NCBI RefSeq assembly: GCF_000756655.1 | Contig: NZ_ARXU01000015.1 | Location: 25,728 to 89,727 of the forward strand | Length of the DNA: 64,000 bases | DNA from: Alcanivorax jadensis T9 | GTDB lineage: Bacteria; Pseudomonadota; Gammaproteobacteria; Pseudomonadales; Alcanivoracaceae | Reading direction: 5' to 3' | In this document: one piece after another, positions 37,398 to 46,701 of the stretch | Layout of the letters: each line of letters starts with the position of its first letter | How positions within the stretch are numbered: the stretch's first letter is position 1 | Notes under the pieces: generated by a model | Databases searched by the model: none | What the model saw: only the letters and a program-made list of their open reading frames with translations | What the model was told of the DNA's origin: nothing | Program-made: the position numbers and the translations under genes

Positions 37398-37860
37398 GAT
37401 TCTCCGGGCGGGCCCGGACACCCGTATCACTCTGCATTTTGCGGTGCGCCTGATGGATGGCACCGAGCTGGATTCCACCTTCGGCGGTGACCCGGCGGCC
37501 TTCGTCTGGGGTGACGAATCCCTGCTGCCGGGCTTTGAAAATGCCTTGCGCGGCCTTAAAGCCGGCGATCGCCGTAGCGTTTTCCTGGAGGCGAACAAGG
37601 CCTTCGGCGATTACAACGACGACAATGTGCAGCACTTCACCCGTAGTACCTTTGCCCAGTACGACACCCTGGAGCAGGGCATGGTGCTGAGCTTTGCGGA
37701 TGCGGCTGGCGGCGAACTGCCTGGCGTGATCAGCAAGGTGGAGGATGAGTGGGTCTATGTGGATTTCAATCACCCTCTGGCCGGCCGAGACCTGACCTTC
37801 GAGGTAGAGATTATCGCCGTGGAGCGTTACGCTCCGGAGCAGCCCGTTACCCTGAACTGA
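37390..37860 (+). CDS. fkpB: FKBP-type peptidyl-prolyl isomerase FkpB/SlpA
   Basis: 156 residues. The FKBP fold (ITLHFAVRLMDGTELDSTF) is interrupted by the insert-in-flap domain (VFLEANKAFGDYNDDNVQHF) typical of SlpA/FkpB, and completed by VDFNHPLAGRDLTFEVEI. It is a folding helper and prolyl isomerase. Encoded between lspA and ispH as in many gammaproteobacteria. Confidence 0.95.
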   Translation: MTEILRAGPDTRITLHFAVRLMDGTELDSTFGGDPAAFVWGDESLLPGFENALRGLKAGDRRSVFLEANKAFGDYNDDNVQHFTRSTFAQYDTLEQGMVLSFADAAGGELPGVISKVEDEWVYVDFNHPLAGRDLTFEVEIIAVERYAPEQPVTLN

Positions 37861-37950
37861 TTGCAGTCCGCGGCATCAGTGTCGTTGCAACGGTCGCAGA
37901 AGCGGCCCTGTACCCGTTACAATACCGGTACCAGTCAAGCAGGATCTCCT

Positions 37951-38886
37951 ATGCAAATCCGACTCGCCAACCCCCGTGGCTTCTGTGCCGGGGTGGATCG
38001 CGCCATCGATATCGTCAACCGGGCACTGGAAGTGTTCGGGCCGCCGATCTATGTGCGCCACGAGGTGGTCCACAACCGCTATGTGGTGGACGATCTGCGT
38101 CAGCGCGGGGCGGTGTTTGTGGAGGAGCTCCACGAAGTGCCGGATGATGCCATTGTTATCTTCAGTGCCCATGGTGTTTCCAAGGCGGTGCAGCAGGAGG
38201 CGGAGCGCCGCCAGTTGAAGGTGTTCGATGCCACCTGCCCGCTGGTCACCAAGGTGCATATGGAAGTGATTCGCTACGCTCGCGAAGGCCGCGAGAGCAT
38301 TCTGATTGGCCATGCCGGTCACCCGGAAGTGGAAGGCACCATGGGCCAGTACGACAAGTCCTATGGTGGTGATATCTACCTGGTGGAAGATGAGGCGGAC
38401 GTGGCGACGATTCAGGTTCGTGACCCGGACACCCTGGCCTTCGTAACCCAGACCACCCTCAGTGTGGACGATACCGCGAAAGTGATCGATGCCCTGCGCG
38501 CCCGCTTTCCGAACATTCTCGGCCCCAAGCGTGAAGACATCTGCTACGCCACCACTAATCGTCAGGATGCCGTGCGCCAGCTGGCGCTGGAATGCGGGCT
38601 GGTGCTGGTGGTTGGTTCTGTGAACAGTTCCAACTCCAACCGTCTGCGGGAACTGGCCGAGCGCTGCGGCGCTGAGGCCCACCTACTCGACGACCCCTCC
38701 CAGATCGACCCTGCCTGGCTCAAGGGCAAGACCGCCGTCGGCGTCACCGCCGGCGCCAGCGCCCCCGAAGAGCTGGTCCAGCAGGTCATCGCCACCCTCA
38801 AATCCCTGGGCGGCTTTGACCCCGAGGAAATCCCCGGTCGCGAAGAGAACATCCGTTTCTCCATGCCCAAGGCGCTGCGCTCCTGA
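37951..38886 (+). CDS. ispH: 4-Hydroxy-3-methylbut-2-enyl diphosphate reductase
   Basis: 311 residues. The three iron-sulfur cysteines lie in [20 protein letters not shown] and [11 protein letters not shown], and the catalytic Glu region is [12 protein letters not shown]. It makes IPP and DMAPP in the last step of the MEP pathway. The frame is open for 30 codons upstream, but AGGAT before the ATG at 37951 and the family N-terminus [14 protein letters not shown] set the start. In P. aeruginosa this gene also borders the minor pilin cluster. Confidence 0.97.
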   Translation: MQIRLANPRGFCAGVDRAIDIVNRALEVFGPPIYVRHEVVHNRYVVDDLRQRGAVFVEELHEVPDDAIVIFSAHGVSKAVQQEAERRQLKVFDATCPLVTKVHMEVIRYAREGRESILIGHAGHPEVEGTMGQYDKSYGGDIYLVEDEADVATIQVRDPDTLAFVTQTTLSVDDTAKVIDALRARFPNILGPKREDICYATTNRQDAVRQLALECGLVLVVGSVNSSNSNRLRELAERCGAEAHLLDDPSQIDPAWLKGKTAVGVTAGASAPEELVQQVIATLKSLGGFDPEEIPGREENIRFSMPKALRS

Positions 38887-39212
38887 TTCTGGCTGGGAAA
38901 ACGTATTGGTTTCCTTTAGGGCCCCCCCGCCTTTTGTCTGTTTAAAATGATAATTTTGCACCCGTCTAGGTTTTGCTGCCTCCTGGCCCCCGGGATAGTG
39001 CAGTAATGCTTTCCACTAAGGTAAAAGTTGCATTGGTGTAAGATTAAAGTGTGAGTGCCGTCACACCATAAAGTACCAAAACTCATTATTTTTCAGCAGC
39101 TTATACCGTCCATGGTGGTCGACAGTCCGTTTGTCCTCGGTTGATTGATGGCGCCTATGGAATTGCTAAGCTGAACTCAACGCCCTTCTCAAGCCGAGAC
39201 AACCGGACTGAA
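38887..39212. other. AT-rich intergenic region before the pilin operon
   Basis: This 326-bp stretch marks the switch from GC-rich core genes to the AT-richer pilin cluster. It contains a perfect CRP-type site (39050-39065) and, about 20 bases further on, CATTAT/TTATTT sequences that could serve as a -10. I see no terminator after ispH and no sigma54 site. Confidence 0.6.
39050..39065. promoter_or_regulatory. CRP/Vfr-type binding site upstream of fimU
   Basis: TGTGA-GTGCCG-TCACA matches the CRP core consensus TGTGA-N6-TCACA without mismatch. Its centre lies about 39-41 bases before the start point expected from CATTAT/TTATTT at 39084-39091, the spacing of a class II activator site. It suggests cAMP control of the minor pilins. 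Confidence 0.6.
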
Positions 39213-39689
39213 ATGATGACAAAAAAAAGCAGGCAGCGAGGCTTTTCACTGGTCGAAATGATGGTTGCGATCATCATTCTTGTAGTGCTGGGGTCTATTG
39301 CCGTTCCCGCTTTCCGCAACGTTGGTGCTGGTAATTCACTGCGTGGTGCGGCCAGTGAGCTGGTTGCTGCTCTTGGAACTGCTCGTACTCAGGCAGTAAA
39401 CCTCAGAATAAGCGTCCAATTATCTGCGGTTAGTGGTGGGGACTGGAGTCAGGGCTGGCTTATTTCATATCCGGCCGGCGCCCCGGAGGAGGACCAAAGC
39501 TTTGCCATTTCACCGGATGTAACCGTGACGCGTTCCGGCTCTGGCAGTTTGACTTTCCAGCCAGATGGTTTTGTCAATCAGGCTGACAGCTTCATTGTCT
39601 GCGACTCTGTGCGAACAGGAGAGACGGGCAGAAAGATTTCTGTTTCTAAGGTTGGGCGAATCAGTAATGAGGATATCACGTGCTCCTGA
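39213..39689 (+). CDS. fimU: Minor pilin FimU/GspH-like
   Basis: 158 residues. Type IV prepilin signal RQRG^FSLVEMMVAIIILVVLG with Glu at +5 after the cleavage site, followed by a GspH-like globular domain with Cys in FIVCDS and at the C-terminus. It is the first gene of the minor-pilin operon, the place of FimU in P. aeruginosa, where FimU joins PilV, PilW and PilX to prime pilus assembly. Distinguished from FimT by position. The two adjacent ATGs leave the start uncertain by one codon. Confidence 0.88.
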   Translation: MMTKKSRQRGFSLVEMMVAIIILVVLGSIAVPAFRNVGAGNSLRGAASELVAALGTARTQAVNLRISVQLSAVSGGDWSQGWLISYPAGAPEEDQSFAISPDVTVTRSGSGSLTFQPDGFVNQADSFIVCDSVRTGETGRKISVSKVGRISNEDITCS

Positions 39690-40210
39690 AAAAAATGGTA
39701 GTTAAAGCTGCGCAGCGCGGTGTTGGCCTTGTTGAAGTCCTTGTAGCCCTCTTGGTGCTTGCAATAGGAGTTCTGGGCTACGCCGGGATGCAGCTTTCAG
39801 CGTTAAAGGGCGCTGAACAGGCAAACAACCGAGCTCAGGCAACACTGATTGCACAGGATGCACTGGAACGTTTGCAGGTAAATCCAAATTTACCGGCTTA
39901 CATAGCGGCGGCCTGGCCTACAACGCCGGCAGCTGTTGGCTCAGCGCCCAATGCCTATGCAACCTGTACCGGGGTTGGTGCAGGTTGTAGTAGCGCTCAG
40001 ATGGTTTCCTGGGATGTTAATCAATTATCTTGGATGGCCGGAAATCTTTTGCCAGAGGGGTTGGTTGCCATTCAATCATGCCCTAATAGTGGCCTGAATT
40101 GTGTTGTTGTCAGTTGGGATGGGATGAAGCCTTCAGAGTGCGTAAAGGCAGGAGGGGAGGTTAATACCGATACGGATTCTTTCTGTGCGGTTATCGAGGT
40201 GCTTCGCTGA
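39680..40210 (+). CDS. pilV: Minor pilin PilV
   Basis: 176 residues with prepilin motif AQRG^VGLVEVLVALLVLAIGVLG; the LVEVLVALLVLAIG pattern is typical of PilV. Several cysteines (TCTGVGAGC, SCPNSGLNC, SEC, FC) probably form disulfides. GTG start with GAGG seven bases ahead, overlapping fimU by ten bases. Part of the PilVWX-FimU tip complex. Confidence 0.9.
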   Translation: MLLKKMVVKAAQRGVGLVEVLVALLVLAIGVLGYAGMQLSALKGAEQANNRAQATLIAQDALERLQVNPNLPAYIAAAWPTTPAAVGSAPNAYATCTGVGAGCSSAQMVSWDVNQLSWMAGNLLPEGLVAIQSCPNSGLNCVVVSWDGMKPSECVKAGGEVNTDTDSFCAVIEVLR

Positions 40211-40983
40211 TGAAAATGATGAAAAAACAGTCAGGCTTCAGTTTTGTTGAGTTAATGGTGGCAATGGTTGTTGGATTGGTCGTGACCGGCGCAGCACTTC
40301 AATTGCTAATAACTAATAACAGAACTTTCGCACTGCAGCAGGCAACGTCGCGTGTACAGGAAAATGGCCAGCTTGTTATGCGCTTTCTTGTGAGGGATTT
40401 GCGGCGCACAGGCCTTGATCAGAACGTAGCTTCGGTCGTGCCTGGCGGGGTGTTGTTTGTTCCTGCCGCAGGCTTGCCTGCTTCAAGTGATGGTGCCACA
40501 GACCGTATAACTATTGCCTATCACGGTACGACGGATTGTGAAGGCGGTGGCGGTGGCGGGATTGTTCAGGTCGTTAATAGCTACTATGTGTCAAACGATG
40601 GACTGTTTTGTAATGGAAATCTTTCTGGAGGCGCGGGTATAGAGCTGGTTTCCGGCGTCGAAGGTTTTAAGGTTAAGTACGGAATTGATGAAAATCCGGA
40701 TGGTGCTTTAGGAGTAACTACCTTTGTGGGGGCAGCAAATGCTAGTGGCTATATAACTCCAGCTCAATCAGCTGCAGGTGTTCCTGGGGCTGTGGGAACT
40801 ATTGTCGCTGCTAGGCTGGCGCTGCTGTTGAGCGAGCAGAGTGAAACGTTGCCTGGTGGTGGAGAGCAAACATTCTATTTGCTGGGAAACAAAATCACCA
40901 AATCGGATTCTGATGCAAAGGCTGTTCGCAGGATGTTTACAAGCACAGTACAGTTGCGAAATGTTGATTGGGAAACGCTATGA
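40210..40983 (+). CDS. pilW: Minor pilin PilW
   Basis: 257 residues, prepilin motif KQSG^FSFVELMVAMVVGLVVTG. VQENGQLVMRFLVRDLRRTG is the region shared by PilW proteins. It starts on the last base of the pilV stop codon (TGATG), so translation is coupled. A Gly-rich loop (EGGGGGGIVQ) sits mid-protein. Confidence 0.9.
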   Translation: MKMMKKQSGFSFVELMVAMVVGLVVTGAALQLLITNNRTFALQQATSRVQENGQLVMRFLVRDLRRTGLDQNVASVVPGGVLFVPAAGLPASSDGATDRITIAYHGTTDCEGGGGGGIVQVVNSYYVSNDGLFCNGNLSGGAGIELVSGVEGFKVKYGIDENPDGALGVTTFVGAANASGYITPAQSAAGVPGAVGTIVAARLALLLSEQSETLPGGGEQTFYLLGNKITKSDSDAKAVRRMFTSTVQLRNVDWETL

Positions 40984-41516
40984 AAATAAATGCGATTTCG
41001 CGTGGATATAGTCAGCGTGGCGCAGCATTGATTGTTGCCCTGCTTATTCTTGTCGTGGTTTCTGTTCTGGGCGTTTCTGCCATGAAGACAAGTATGTTTG
41101 CGGCCAAGGTGGCAACAGGAACGCAGGCAGATGCCATGGTTTTTGAGGCTGCGGAAAGCTCAGTGGCAGATATGTACAACACTATCAACAATATGAATGA
41201 AGTCGCATTGACGGAATTTTTAGTTGATCAGGTTGTGGCGAGAAGGTGTTTGCTCAATTCAGGTGGAAGAGATGGTGCCTGCAGCAGCGGTGATTCGATG
41301 GATGCCAGAAAAGTTATTACTGCATCCGCTGGTGCATCTGAAGACGGGTATGAACTGATTTCCGGAAACCAGGTGAGTGCAACCGGTAATTCAGCAACAT
41401 TTGTGGACTACTCAATTAACATACAGGGTGACGCTGTTATGGATGGCTTTAATATTAACGATCGTCATCTACAGCAATTATTGAAGACTGGAATTCTTCC
41501 AGGCTCAGAAATGTAG
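40980..41516 (+). CDS. pilX: Minor pilin PilX
   Basis: 178 residues. QRGAALIVALLILVVVSVLGVSAMKTS is the PilX-type N-terminus, with hydrophobic helix but no Glu at +5, as usual for PilX. ATGA overlap with pilW. It is expected to link the pilin priming complex with PilY1. Confidence 0.9.
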   Translation: MKINAISRGYSQRGAALIVALLILVVVSVLGVSAMKTSMFAAKVATGTQADAMVFEAAESSVADMYNTINNMNEVALTEFLVDQVVARRCLLNSGGRDGACSSGDSMDARKVITASAGASEDGYELISGNQVSATGNSATFVDYSINIQGDAVMDGFNINDRHLQQLLKTGILPGSEM

Positions 41517-41527
41517 CGGGGGACATT

Positions 41528-44500
41528 ATGAAAAACGACATGTCTATTTTAAAAAGAATGGCGCTTTTGCTTGTGCTGGTTTTGTCTCCGGCATGGCTGT
41601 TCGCCGACGACACTGAGATATTCTTTGCGCCTGCAGAAGTTGGCAATAGTGAAAATGAAACTAAAGCCAACGTAATGGTGCTGCTTGATACTTCTGGCAG
41701 TATGCGCAGTTGTACTGAAAGTAGCGCCAGCTGGTGCTCAGATGTTGAAAATCGCCGTATCAATATGCTCGAAGACGCAATGCATCTTCTGATCGACTCG
41801 GTGCCAGAAAAAGTCAACATGGGTATTGGGCGGTTTCGTCACGGCTATAACTGTGCAGATAATCGCTATACCTGCGGTGGTTATGTATTGATGCCGGTAA
41901 CCCAGGTAAACGACAACTCCAAGCGCGCGCTTAAAGAGGCAGTTTCAAGCCTAAATAGTGCTGGAGATAATGCTTCTGGAGCCAATACTGGCGCTCCATA
42001 TGGCAGTACCCCAACTGCTGAAAGTTATTGGGAGATGGGCCGTTACATGCTGGGGGCGCCTCCAGGCTCGGCACAGTATGGAAATGGTGGTAATGACGAT
42101 AATACCCGTTCTGTATGTACTGAGTTTGAAGAAACTGAAGAATGCGAGATTGTTGATGAGTATGGTTGGCAAGATATCTCAGGCACTTGTAACCGTAATC
42201 GCCCAAATTGCCGGCGAATTTGTACTTCTCCTTGGGGATGGTGCTGGGGTAACAGTGGCTACACTTACCAGGAATATAAACTTATAGGGCAAAAAAAAGA
42301 GTGTGAGATTACTAACGCGTGTGTAAATAGTCAGGATATTGTGGGTTCTGATGGCCGTTATGTGTCACCGATTAACTTAGAGAATCAGTGTGAGTCTAAC
42401 CATATCGTCATCTTCACTGATGGTGATCCAAACGATATTAACTTACCTGATCATAATTTTTATGCCTGTAATGGTTCTGGAAAATCGGACTCTTATGAGT
42501 GTCAGGCGGCGATTTCTCAGTATTTAAACAGTGAAAGCAATTATATTGGCCGATCTATAAAAACCTATAACGTTGGTTTGTATATGGGCCAGAATAGAGG
42601 GGATATGGAAAAAGTCTCTTCTGACGGCTCTGAAGGCACCTATACGGCTGATACTTCAGAGGCGCTAGCTAGTGCCTTTCTTAAAGTGTTTGACCTGATT
42701 GATGAGGATTCTCGCACGTTGTCTGCCCCTGGCGTAGCGGTAAACCAATTAAACCGGTTTGAGCATCTTGACCAGCTTTATTATGCGGTTATTCAGCCTG
42801 CTTCCAGTAGTTTCTGGGAGGGAAACCTGAAGCGCTATCGTCTTTCAGGCGATGATGTCACTGATGTTTCCGGGAATGATGCTATTGATGATGAGACAGG
42901 CTACTTCAAAGAGACCGCAAGAAGCTGGTGGAGTGATGAAGCTGACGGGCCGGATGCTACCCAAGGAGGCGCGCGCCAGGCTAACGGTGAAGGCTTCTTG
43001 CGCACGTTGTATTATAACGAAGGCAGCGCAATGACGACATTGCCTTGGGGATCTGTTGGAAGTGGTGCGTATGATAATGAGTTTTTCGGCCTTCCAGAGG
43101 ATGCCAGCGACGAAAAGTTGGAGCAGCTTGCCAGTAAGCTAAAAGTGCTTTGGGGAGACCCGATGCACAGTGTTCCGGTTTTGGTTGATTACAGTGGCGA
43201 CAATGTGGTCTTTGTTTCCACAAATGGTGGCATGTTGCACGCAATAGATGCAAAAACAGGAAAAGAGATTTACTCATTTATGCCCAAAGAGTTTCTCTCC
43301 AGATCCAATCTTTTTACAACTGATCGCCCGTCATTGGATCAAAATAACAATCGTCAAATATATGGTTTGGACGGTAGCTGGGTTGCATTGAAAAAAGATG
43401 GCAAAAAGCTCCTTTTTGGCGGAATGCGTCGAGGCGGAAACAGTTACTATGCTCTCGACGTGACATCAAGAACGTCTCCAAAACTGCTGTGGAAGAAGAC
43501 GATCACTGACAGCGGATATTCGGATTTGGGTCAAACCTGGTCTACACCGACCCCGGCAAGAATTGGAACAAAAACGGTTCTGATTTTTGGCGGGGGCTAT
43601 GACACCAGCCAGGATGCAAGCGGTGGGACGAGAAGCAACGGTGACGATGTTGGTAATGTTATCTACATTGTAGATGCCTTAACCGGGGATGTGCTTTGGT
43701 CCGAAGATTTAGCATATTCCGTGCCGAGCAGCATAGCTGTCGTTGATAAAAATGCAGACGGTTCTTCTGACCATCTTTATTTTGGTGATACCGGCGGTCA
43801 TTTATACCGCGTTGATATTGATGAGGATAATATTGGAGCTAGCAAGGTACATGTTTTGGCAGACTTGGGCGGGAGTTATGCTGATAATCGCCGTTTTTAT
43901 GAGGCGCCCGCAGTAGCTTATGTAGAGCACAAGGGTGAAAAGCAGCTTTATGTGACAATCGGGTCTGGCTATAGAGCGCACCCCCTGGATAAAAATACAA
44001 ATGAAGCCTTTTTTGTTATTCGTGACGACACCGCTTATAAAGACTCAGCTCCAGAAAAAGAGCTAAAAATTGGTGATTTAGTCAATGTGGGTGTAGGGAA
44101 CCCAGTGAAAGGGGATTCTCCGGGCTGGTTCTACTATCTTGATGTTGCGCCTGGTGAAAAAGTGATGTCATCGCCGGTGGTATATGATAATACCGTTTTC
44201 TTCTCTACATATTCTCCGGTTGGCGGTACGGAGGAAGATAGTCCGTGTGCGGTTAGTCTTGGAAGTGCCTATTTGCACACTGTCAATCTCATTACGGGTG
44301 ATCCTGCAAAAATCAACAATGATGGCTCTGTGGCTGATGATCGTCAGGAAAAACTGCTGCAACAGGTGCCGCCGCCGACCCCGGTTCTATTTATGGACGA
44401 AGACAAGATTAAGGTGGTTGTAGGTACCGAGGTCCCTGCGGAGGGAACGCCGCGTGATCAAAGGCTTCGCAAAACGCAATGGCGTCAGCTTGAGTCTAAT

Positions 44501-44533
44501 GAAGCGAATGTAATCCCTGTTTATGAAAAGTAG
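41528..44533 (+). CDS. pilY1: Pilus tip adhesin/assembly factor PilY1
   Basis: 1001 residues with a Sec signal (cleavage near AWLFA). The N-terminal third is a VWA-like domain with MIDAS motif DTSGSM (D54, S56, S58) and many cysteines; the C-terminal part is the PilY1/PilC beta-propeller with an EF-hand-like calcium loop DKNADGSSD (from about residue 740), known to control pilus retraction in P. aeruginosa. It is at the shorter end for PilY1 proteins (often above 1100). It lies between pilX and pilE; no PilY2 is visible. Confidence 0.93.
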   Translation: MKNDMSILKRMALLLVLVLSPAWLFADDTEIFFAPAEVGNSENETKANVMVLLDTSGSMRSCTESSASWCSDVENRRINMLEDAMHLLIDSVPEKVNMGIGRFRHGYNCADNRYTCGGYVLMPVTQVNDNSKRALKEAVSSLNSAGDNASGANTGAPYGSTPTAESYWEMGRYMLGAPPGSAQYGNGGNDDNTRSVCTEFEETEECEIVDEYGWQDISGTCNRNRPNCRRICTSPWGWCWGNSGYTYQEYKLIGQKKECEITNACVNSQDIVGSDGRYVSPINLENQCESNHIVIFTDGDPNDINLPDHNFYACNGSGKSDSYECQAAISQYLNSESNYIGRSIKTYNVGLYMGQNRGDMEKVSSDGSEGTYTADTSEALASAFLKVFDLIDEDSRTLSAPGVAVNQLNRFEHLDQLYYAVIQPASSSFWEGNLKRYRLSGDDVTDVSGNDAIDDETGYFKETARSWWSDEADGPDATQGGARQANGEGFLRTLYYNEGSAMTTLPWGSVGSGAYDNEFFGLPEDASDEKLEQLASKLKVLWGDPMHSVPVLVDYSGDNVVFVSTNGGMLHAIDAKTGKEIYSFMPKEFLSRSNLFTTDRPSLDQNNNRQIYGLDGSWVALKKDGKKLLFGGMRRGGNSYYALDVTSRTSPKLLWKKTITDSGYSDLGQTWSTPTPARIGTKTVLIFGGGYDTSQDASGGTRSNGDDVGNVIYIVDALTGDVLWSEDLAYSVPSSIAVVDKNADGSSDHLYFGDTGGHLYRVDIDEDNIGASKVHVLADLGGSYADNRRFYEAPAVAYVEHKGEKQLYVTIGSGYRAHPLDKNTNEAFFVIRDDTAYKDSAPEKELKIGDLVNVGVGNPVKGDSPGWFYYLDVAPGEKVMSSPVVYDNTVFFSTYSPVGGTEEDSPCAVSLGSAYLHTVNLITGDPAKINNDGSVADDRQEKLLQQVPPPTPVLFMDEDKIKVVVGTEVPAEGTPRDQRLRKTQWRQLESNEANVIPVYEK

Positions 44534-44543
44534 CGGAGCGATC

Positions 44544-44990
44544 ATGAGTGCTTACAACTATCCCCAAAATGAGAGCCGCCGAAAGGCTGCCGCTGCTGGT
44601 TTTACTTTGATCGAGATACTCATAGTGGTTGTGATAATCTCGATCTTGCTGGCAATCGCGTATCCTGCTTATACAAAGTACGTGCAGGATGCGCGCCAGG
44701 AGGCCGGTAGGGCGCTGCTCTTGGACTGGGCTTCTGCTCTGGAGGGATATCGTGGAAAGCACTTCTCTTATAATGGCGCCAGCTCAATGACTGGCACACT
44801 TGTGCCCGAGTCGGTTGGGCACAAGCATTATAAGTACACGATTTCTGTACCCTCGGATCATAAATATACGATCAAGGCGACGCCTTACAGTGCGATCATG
44901 AGTGGTACAGAAACGATGGTGCTGGATAGTCAGGGTAATGCTTGTGCCGCTGTCGGGGGTTGCACCCCTTCTAGCAGTAGTAGTTGGTAG
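44544..44990 (+). CDS. pilE: Minor pilin PilE
   Basis: 148 residues. The leader is unusually long for its class (about 25 residues) before AAAAG^FTLIEILIVVVIISILLAIAYPAY, the canonical type IV pilin helix. The globular part ends with a Cys pair (NACAAVGGC) and a Ser-rich tail. The frame opens earlier, inside pilY1; GGAG before the ATG at 44544 supports this start. Last gene of the operon, as in P. aeruginosa. Confidence 0.9.
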   Translation: MSAYNYPQNESRRKAAAAGFTLIEILIVVVIISILLAIAYPAYTKYVQDARQEAGRALLLDWASALEGYRGKHFSYNGASSMTGTLVPESVGHKHYKYTISVPSDHKYTIKATPYSAIMSGTETMVLDSQGNACAAVGGCTPSSSSSW

Positions 44991-45034
44991 ACGGTAAACA
45001 GGAATAGTTCAGGTATTTCTGGGCTATTCCTTTT

Positions 45035-45532
45035 TTAGATTGTATGGCATTCAGTTCCCGCTTTCTCAATACGGGTCCTTCCAATCCAGTTCATAATTAT
45101 TTTTCTTCCTTTATTGCCACTGCAAATCAGGAAATGCCCGTTCTGGAATCGGGTTGCCCCTCTGTTTCTATAGCGTAAATGTGTGCCTCTGAATCGTTTC
45201 CATTCCAGCCAGGTGTCGCTTGGTAATTTTACATGATGATGTATTTCGCTTTTTTCTAGTGCATTGTTCATGTTCGTATCTCGCCCCTCTATCAATATTG
45301 TGGTTCTTTTGAAGCTACTGCATCCCCGCTCTCCATCGCAGATGAGTCGGTTCCCATCCGTCATAGCATTGGCTCTGGCCTCTCTGATTAATCCAGCTAC
45401 ACTGTTGGTGGCAGCTATAACCCGATATTCTTGAATCATTGGGAGGCCAATATTGTGCGCAATCATTGCCAGCACAGAAAGTGTGCTTAATGCCGTAAGG
45501 CACTCAAGTAAAGTAAAGCCTGTTTTTTTCAT
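45035..45532 (-). CDS. fimT: FimT-like pilin with GRxR motif
   Basis: 165 residues. A very short leader MKKTG^FTLLECLTALSTLSVLAMIA is followed by a GspH/FimT-type domain with paired cysteines (RLICDGERGC, FLICSG). The C-terminal sequence WIGRTRIEK contains GRTR, matching the GRxR motif reported for Legionella FimT as the DNA-binding site used in natural transformation. It is transcribed against the minor-pilin operon and divergent from thiO. Codon use is AT-rich like its neighbours. FimT identity is supported by place and motif. Confidence 0.82.
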   Translation of the reverse strand: MKKTGFTLLECLTALSTLSVLAMIAHNIGLPMIQEYRVIAATNSVAGLIREARANAMTDGNRLICDGERGCSSFKRTTILIEGRDTNMNNALEKSEIHHHVKLPSDTWLEWKRFRGTHLRYRNRGATRFQNGHFLICSGNKGRKIIMNWIGRTRIEKAGTECHTI

Positions 45533-45603
45533 GGTTCTTTATCCGAAACATCGATATGGCCGGGTAGAACTTGTTTTATATATGCAAGATGTCATGAGCT
45601 GAA

Positions 45604-46701
45604 ATGAGAGAAGTCGTAATTGTTGGTGGTGGTATTGTCGGTTTATTGAGTGCGTTCGAGCTCACAAAGCGTGAGATTCCCGCCACAGTGATTGATGAGT
45701 CAGAAGGCGGGTTGGCGTCCTGGGCTGGAGGAGGAATTCTCTCGCCACTTTATGCGTGGCGTTACTCTGATGCGATGAATCGCCTGACCTTCGACGCCAT
45801 GGCCCGCTACAGAGGTCTCTTTAGTGAACTTGTCGGACGTTGTCTGGAGTGGTCTGATTTGCATCAAGGGGGTTTGTGGGTGCATGTGGACACTAAGGAA
45901 ATGAACACTGTGAAAGACTGGGCTGGTAAATGGGGGGTGCTATCAGAGACACTTTCTGGAAGCGATCTGTTGCCGTCTTTTCCTTTTTCAGAGGGTGTCT
46001 TCTTTCCTGATTTGGGAAATGTTAGAAATCCGCGCTTGTTAAAAGCTTTGAGAAGCTATCTGGCGTCCAGAGGGGTTTCGTTTATAAGGGATAAGGTGGT
46101 TTCACTTTTGCCAAGGCAAAAAGGTGCGGCACTGGAAACTCAGAATGGATTGGTTTTGAATGCAGAGAATGTGATTGTCTGTGCAGGGGTAGGGAGCAGC
46201 AAGCTACTTTCAATGCTGGGTGTGTCTTTGCCAATGTTTCCGGTAAAGGGAGAAATGCTGCTTTATCATCTCACGCCAGGTAGAGTGCCTTCAGTTATGC
46301 TAACTCAATCAGGCTATCTGATTCCTCGTGCGGATGGTGCTGTGCTGGTTGGCTCTACGTTGATTCGAGGAGATTGCACTACCTACCCGACTGTGTCTGG
46401 GCGCTATCAGCTTGAAGCGGTGGCGGCAAATCTTCTCCCGGAATTAGCGAGCCGTACACCCGCCCATCACTGGGCAGGCGTACGCCCCGGGAGTGAGGTG
46501 GACTACCCATATATTGGCGCCGTGCCGGGGTGCAATGGGGTCTTTGCTGCAGCAGGCCATTACCGTAATGGTTTGGTGTCTGCTCCGGCCACGGCAGAGC
46601 TTCTCGTGCAGATGATGTGTGGAGAACGGCCGAATATTGACCCTGCTCCCTACTCACTTTCTCCTGGGCTTCGATCAAGGTCCAGTTTCTTCAACCGGTA
46701 A
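45604..46701 (+). CDS. thiO: Glycine oxidase ThiO-like FAD protein
   Basis: 365 residues of the DAO family: VVIVGGGIVGLLSAFELTKR binds FAD, ASWAGGGILSP is the ThiO-type substrate-side motif, and WAGVRPGSEVDYPYIG plus GHYRNGLVSAPATAELL close the fold. ThiO oxidises glycine to the imine for the thiazole of thiamine; other thi genes are not here. The same gene lies between pilR and fimT in P. aeruginosa. Its 3' end overlaps the 3' end of pilR by 52 bp on the other strand. Ribosome site weak. Confidence 0.88.
   Translation: MREVVIVGGGIVGLLSAFELTKREIPATVIDESEGGLASWAGGGILSPLYAWRYSDAMNRLTFDAMARYRGLFSELVGRCLEWSDLHQGGLWVHVDTKEMNTVKDWAGKWGVLSETLSGSDLLPSFPFSEGVFFPDLGNVRNPRLLKALRSYLASRGVSFIRDKVVSLLPRQKGAALETQNGLVLNAENVIVCAGVGSSKLLSMLGVSLPMFPVKGEMLLYHLTPGRVPSVMLTQSGYLIPRADGAVLVGSTLIRGDCTTYPTVSGRYQLEAVAANLLPELASRTPAHHWAGVRPGSEVDYPYIGAVPGCNGVFAAAGHYRNGLVSAPATAELLVQMMCGERPNIDPAPYSLSPGLRSRSSFFNR

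Noticed and set aside
38887..39212. Sigma54 promoter for the minor-pilin operon
   Set aside because: No GG-N10-GC element with surrounding consensus was found, although PilR is encoded nearby.
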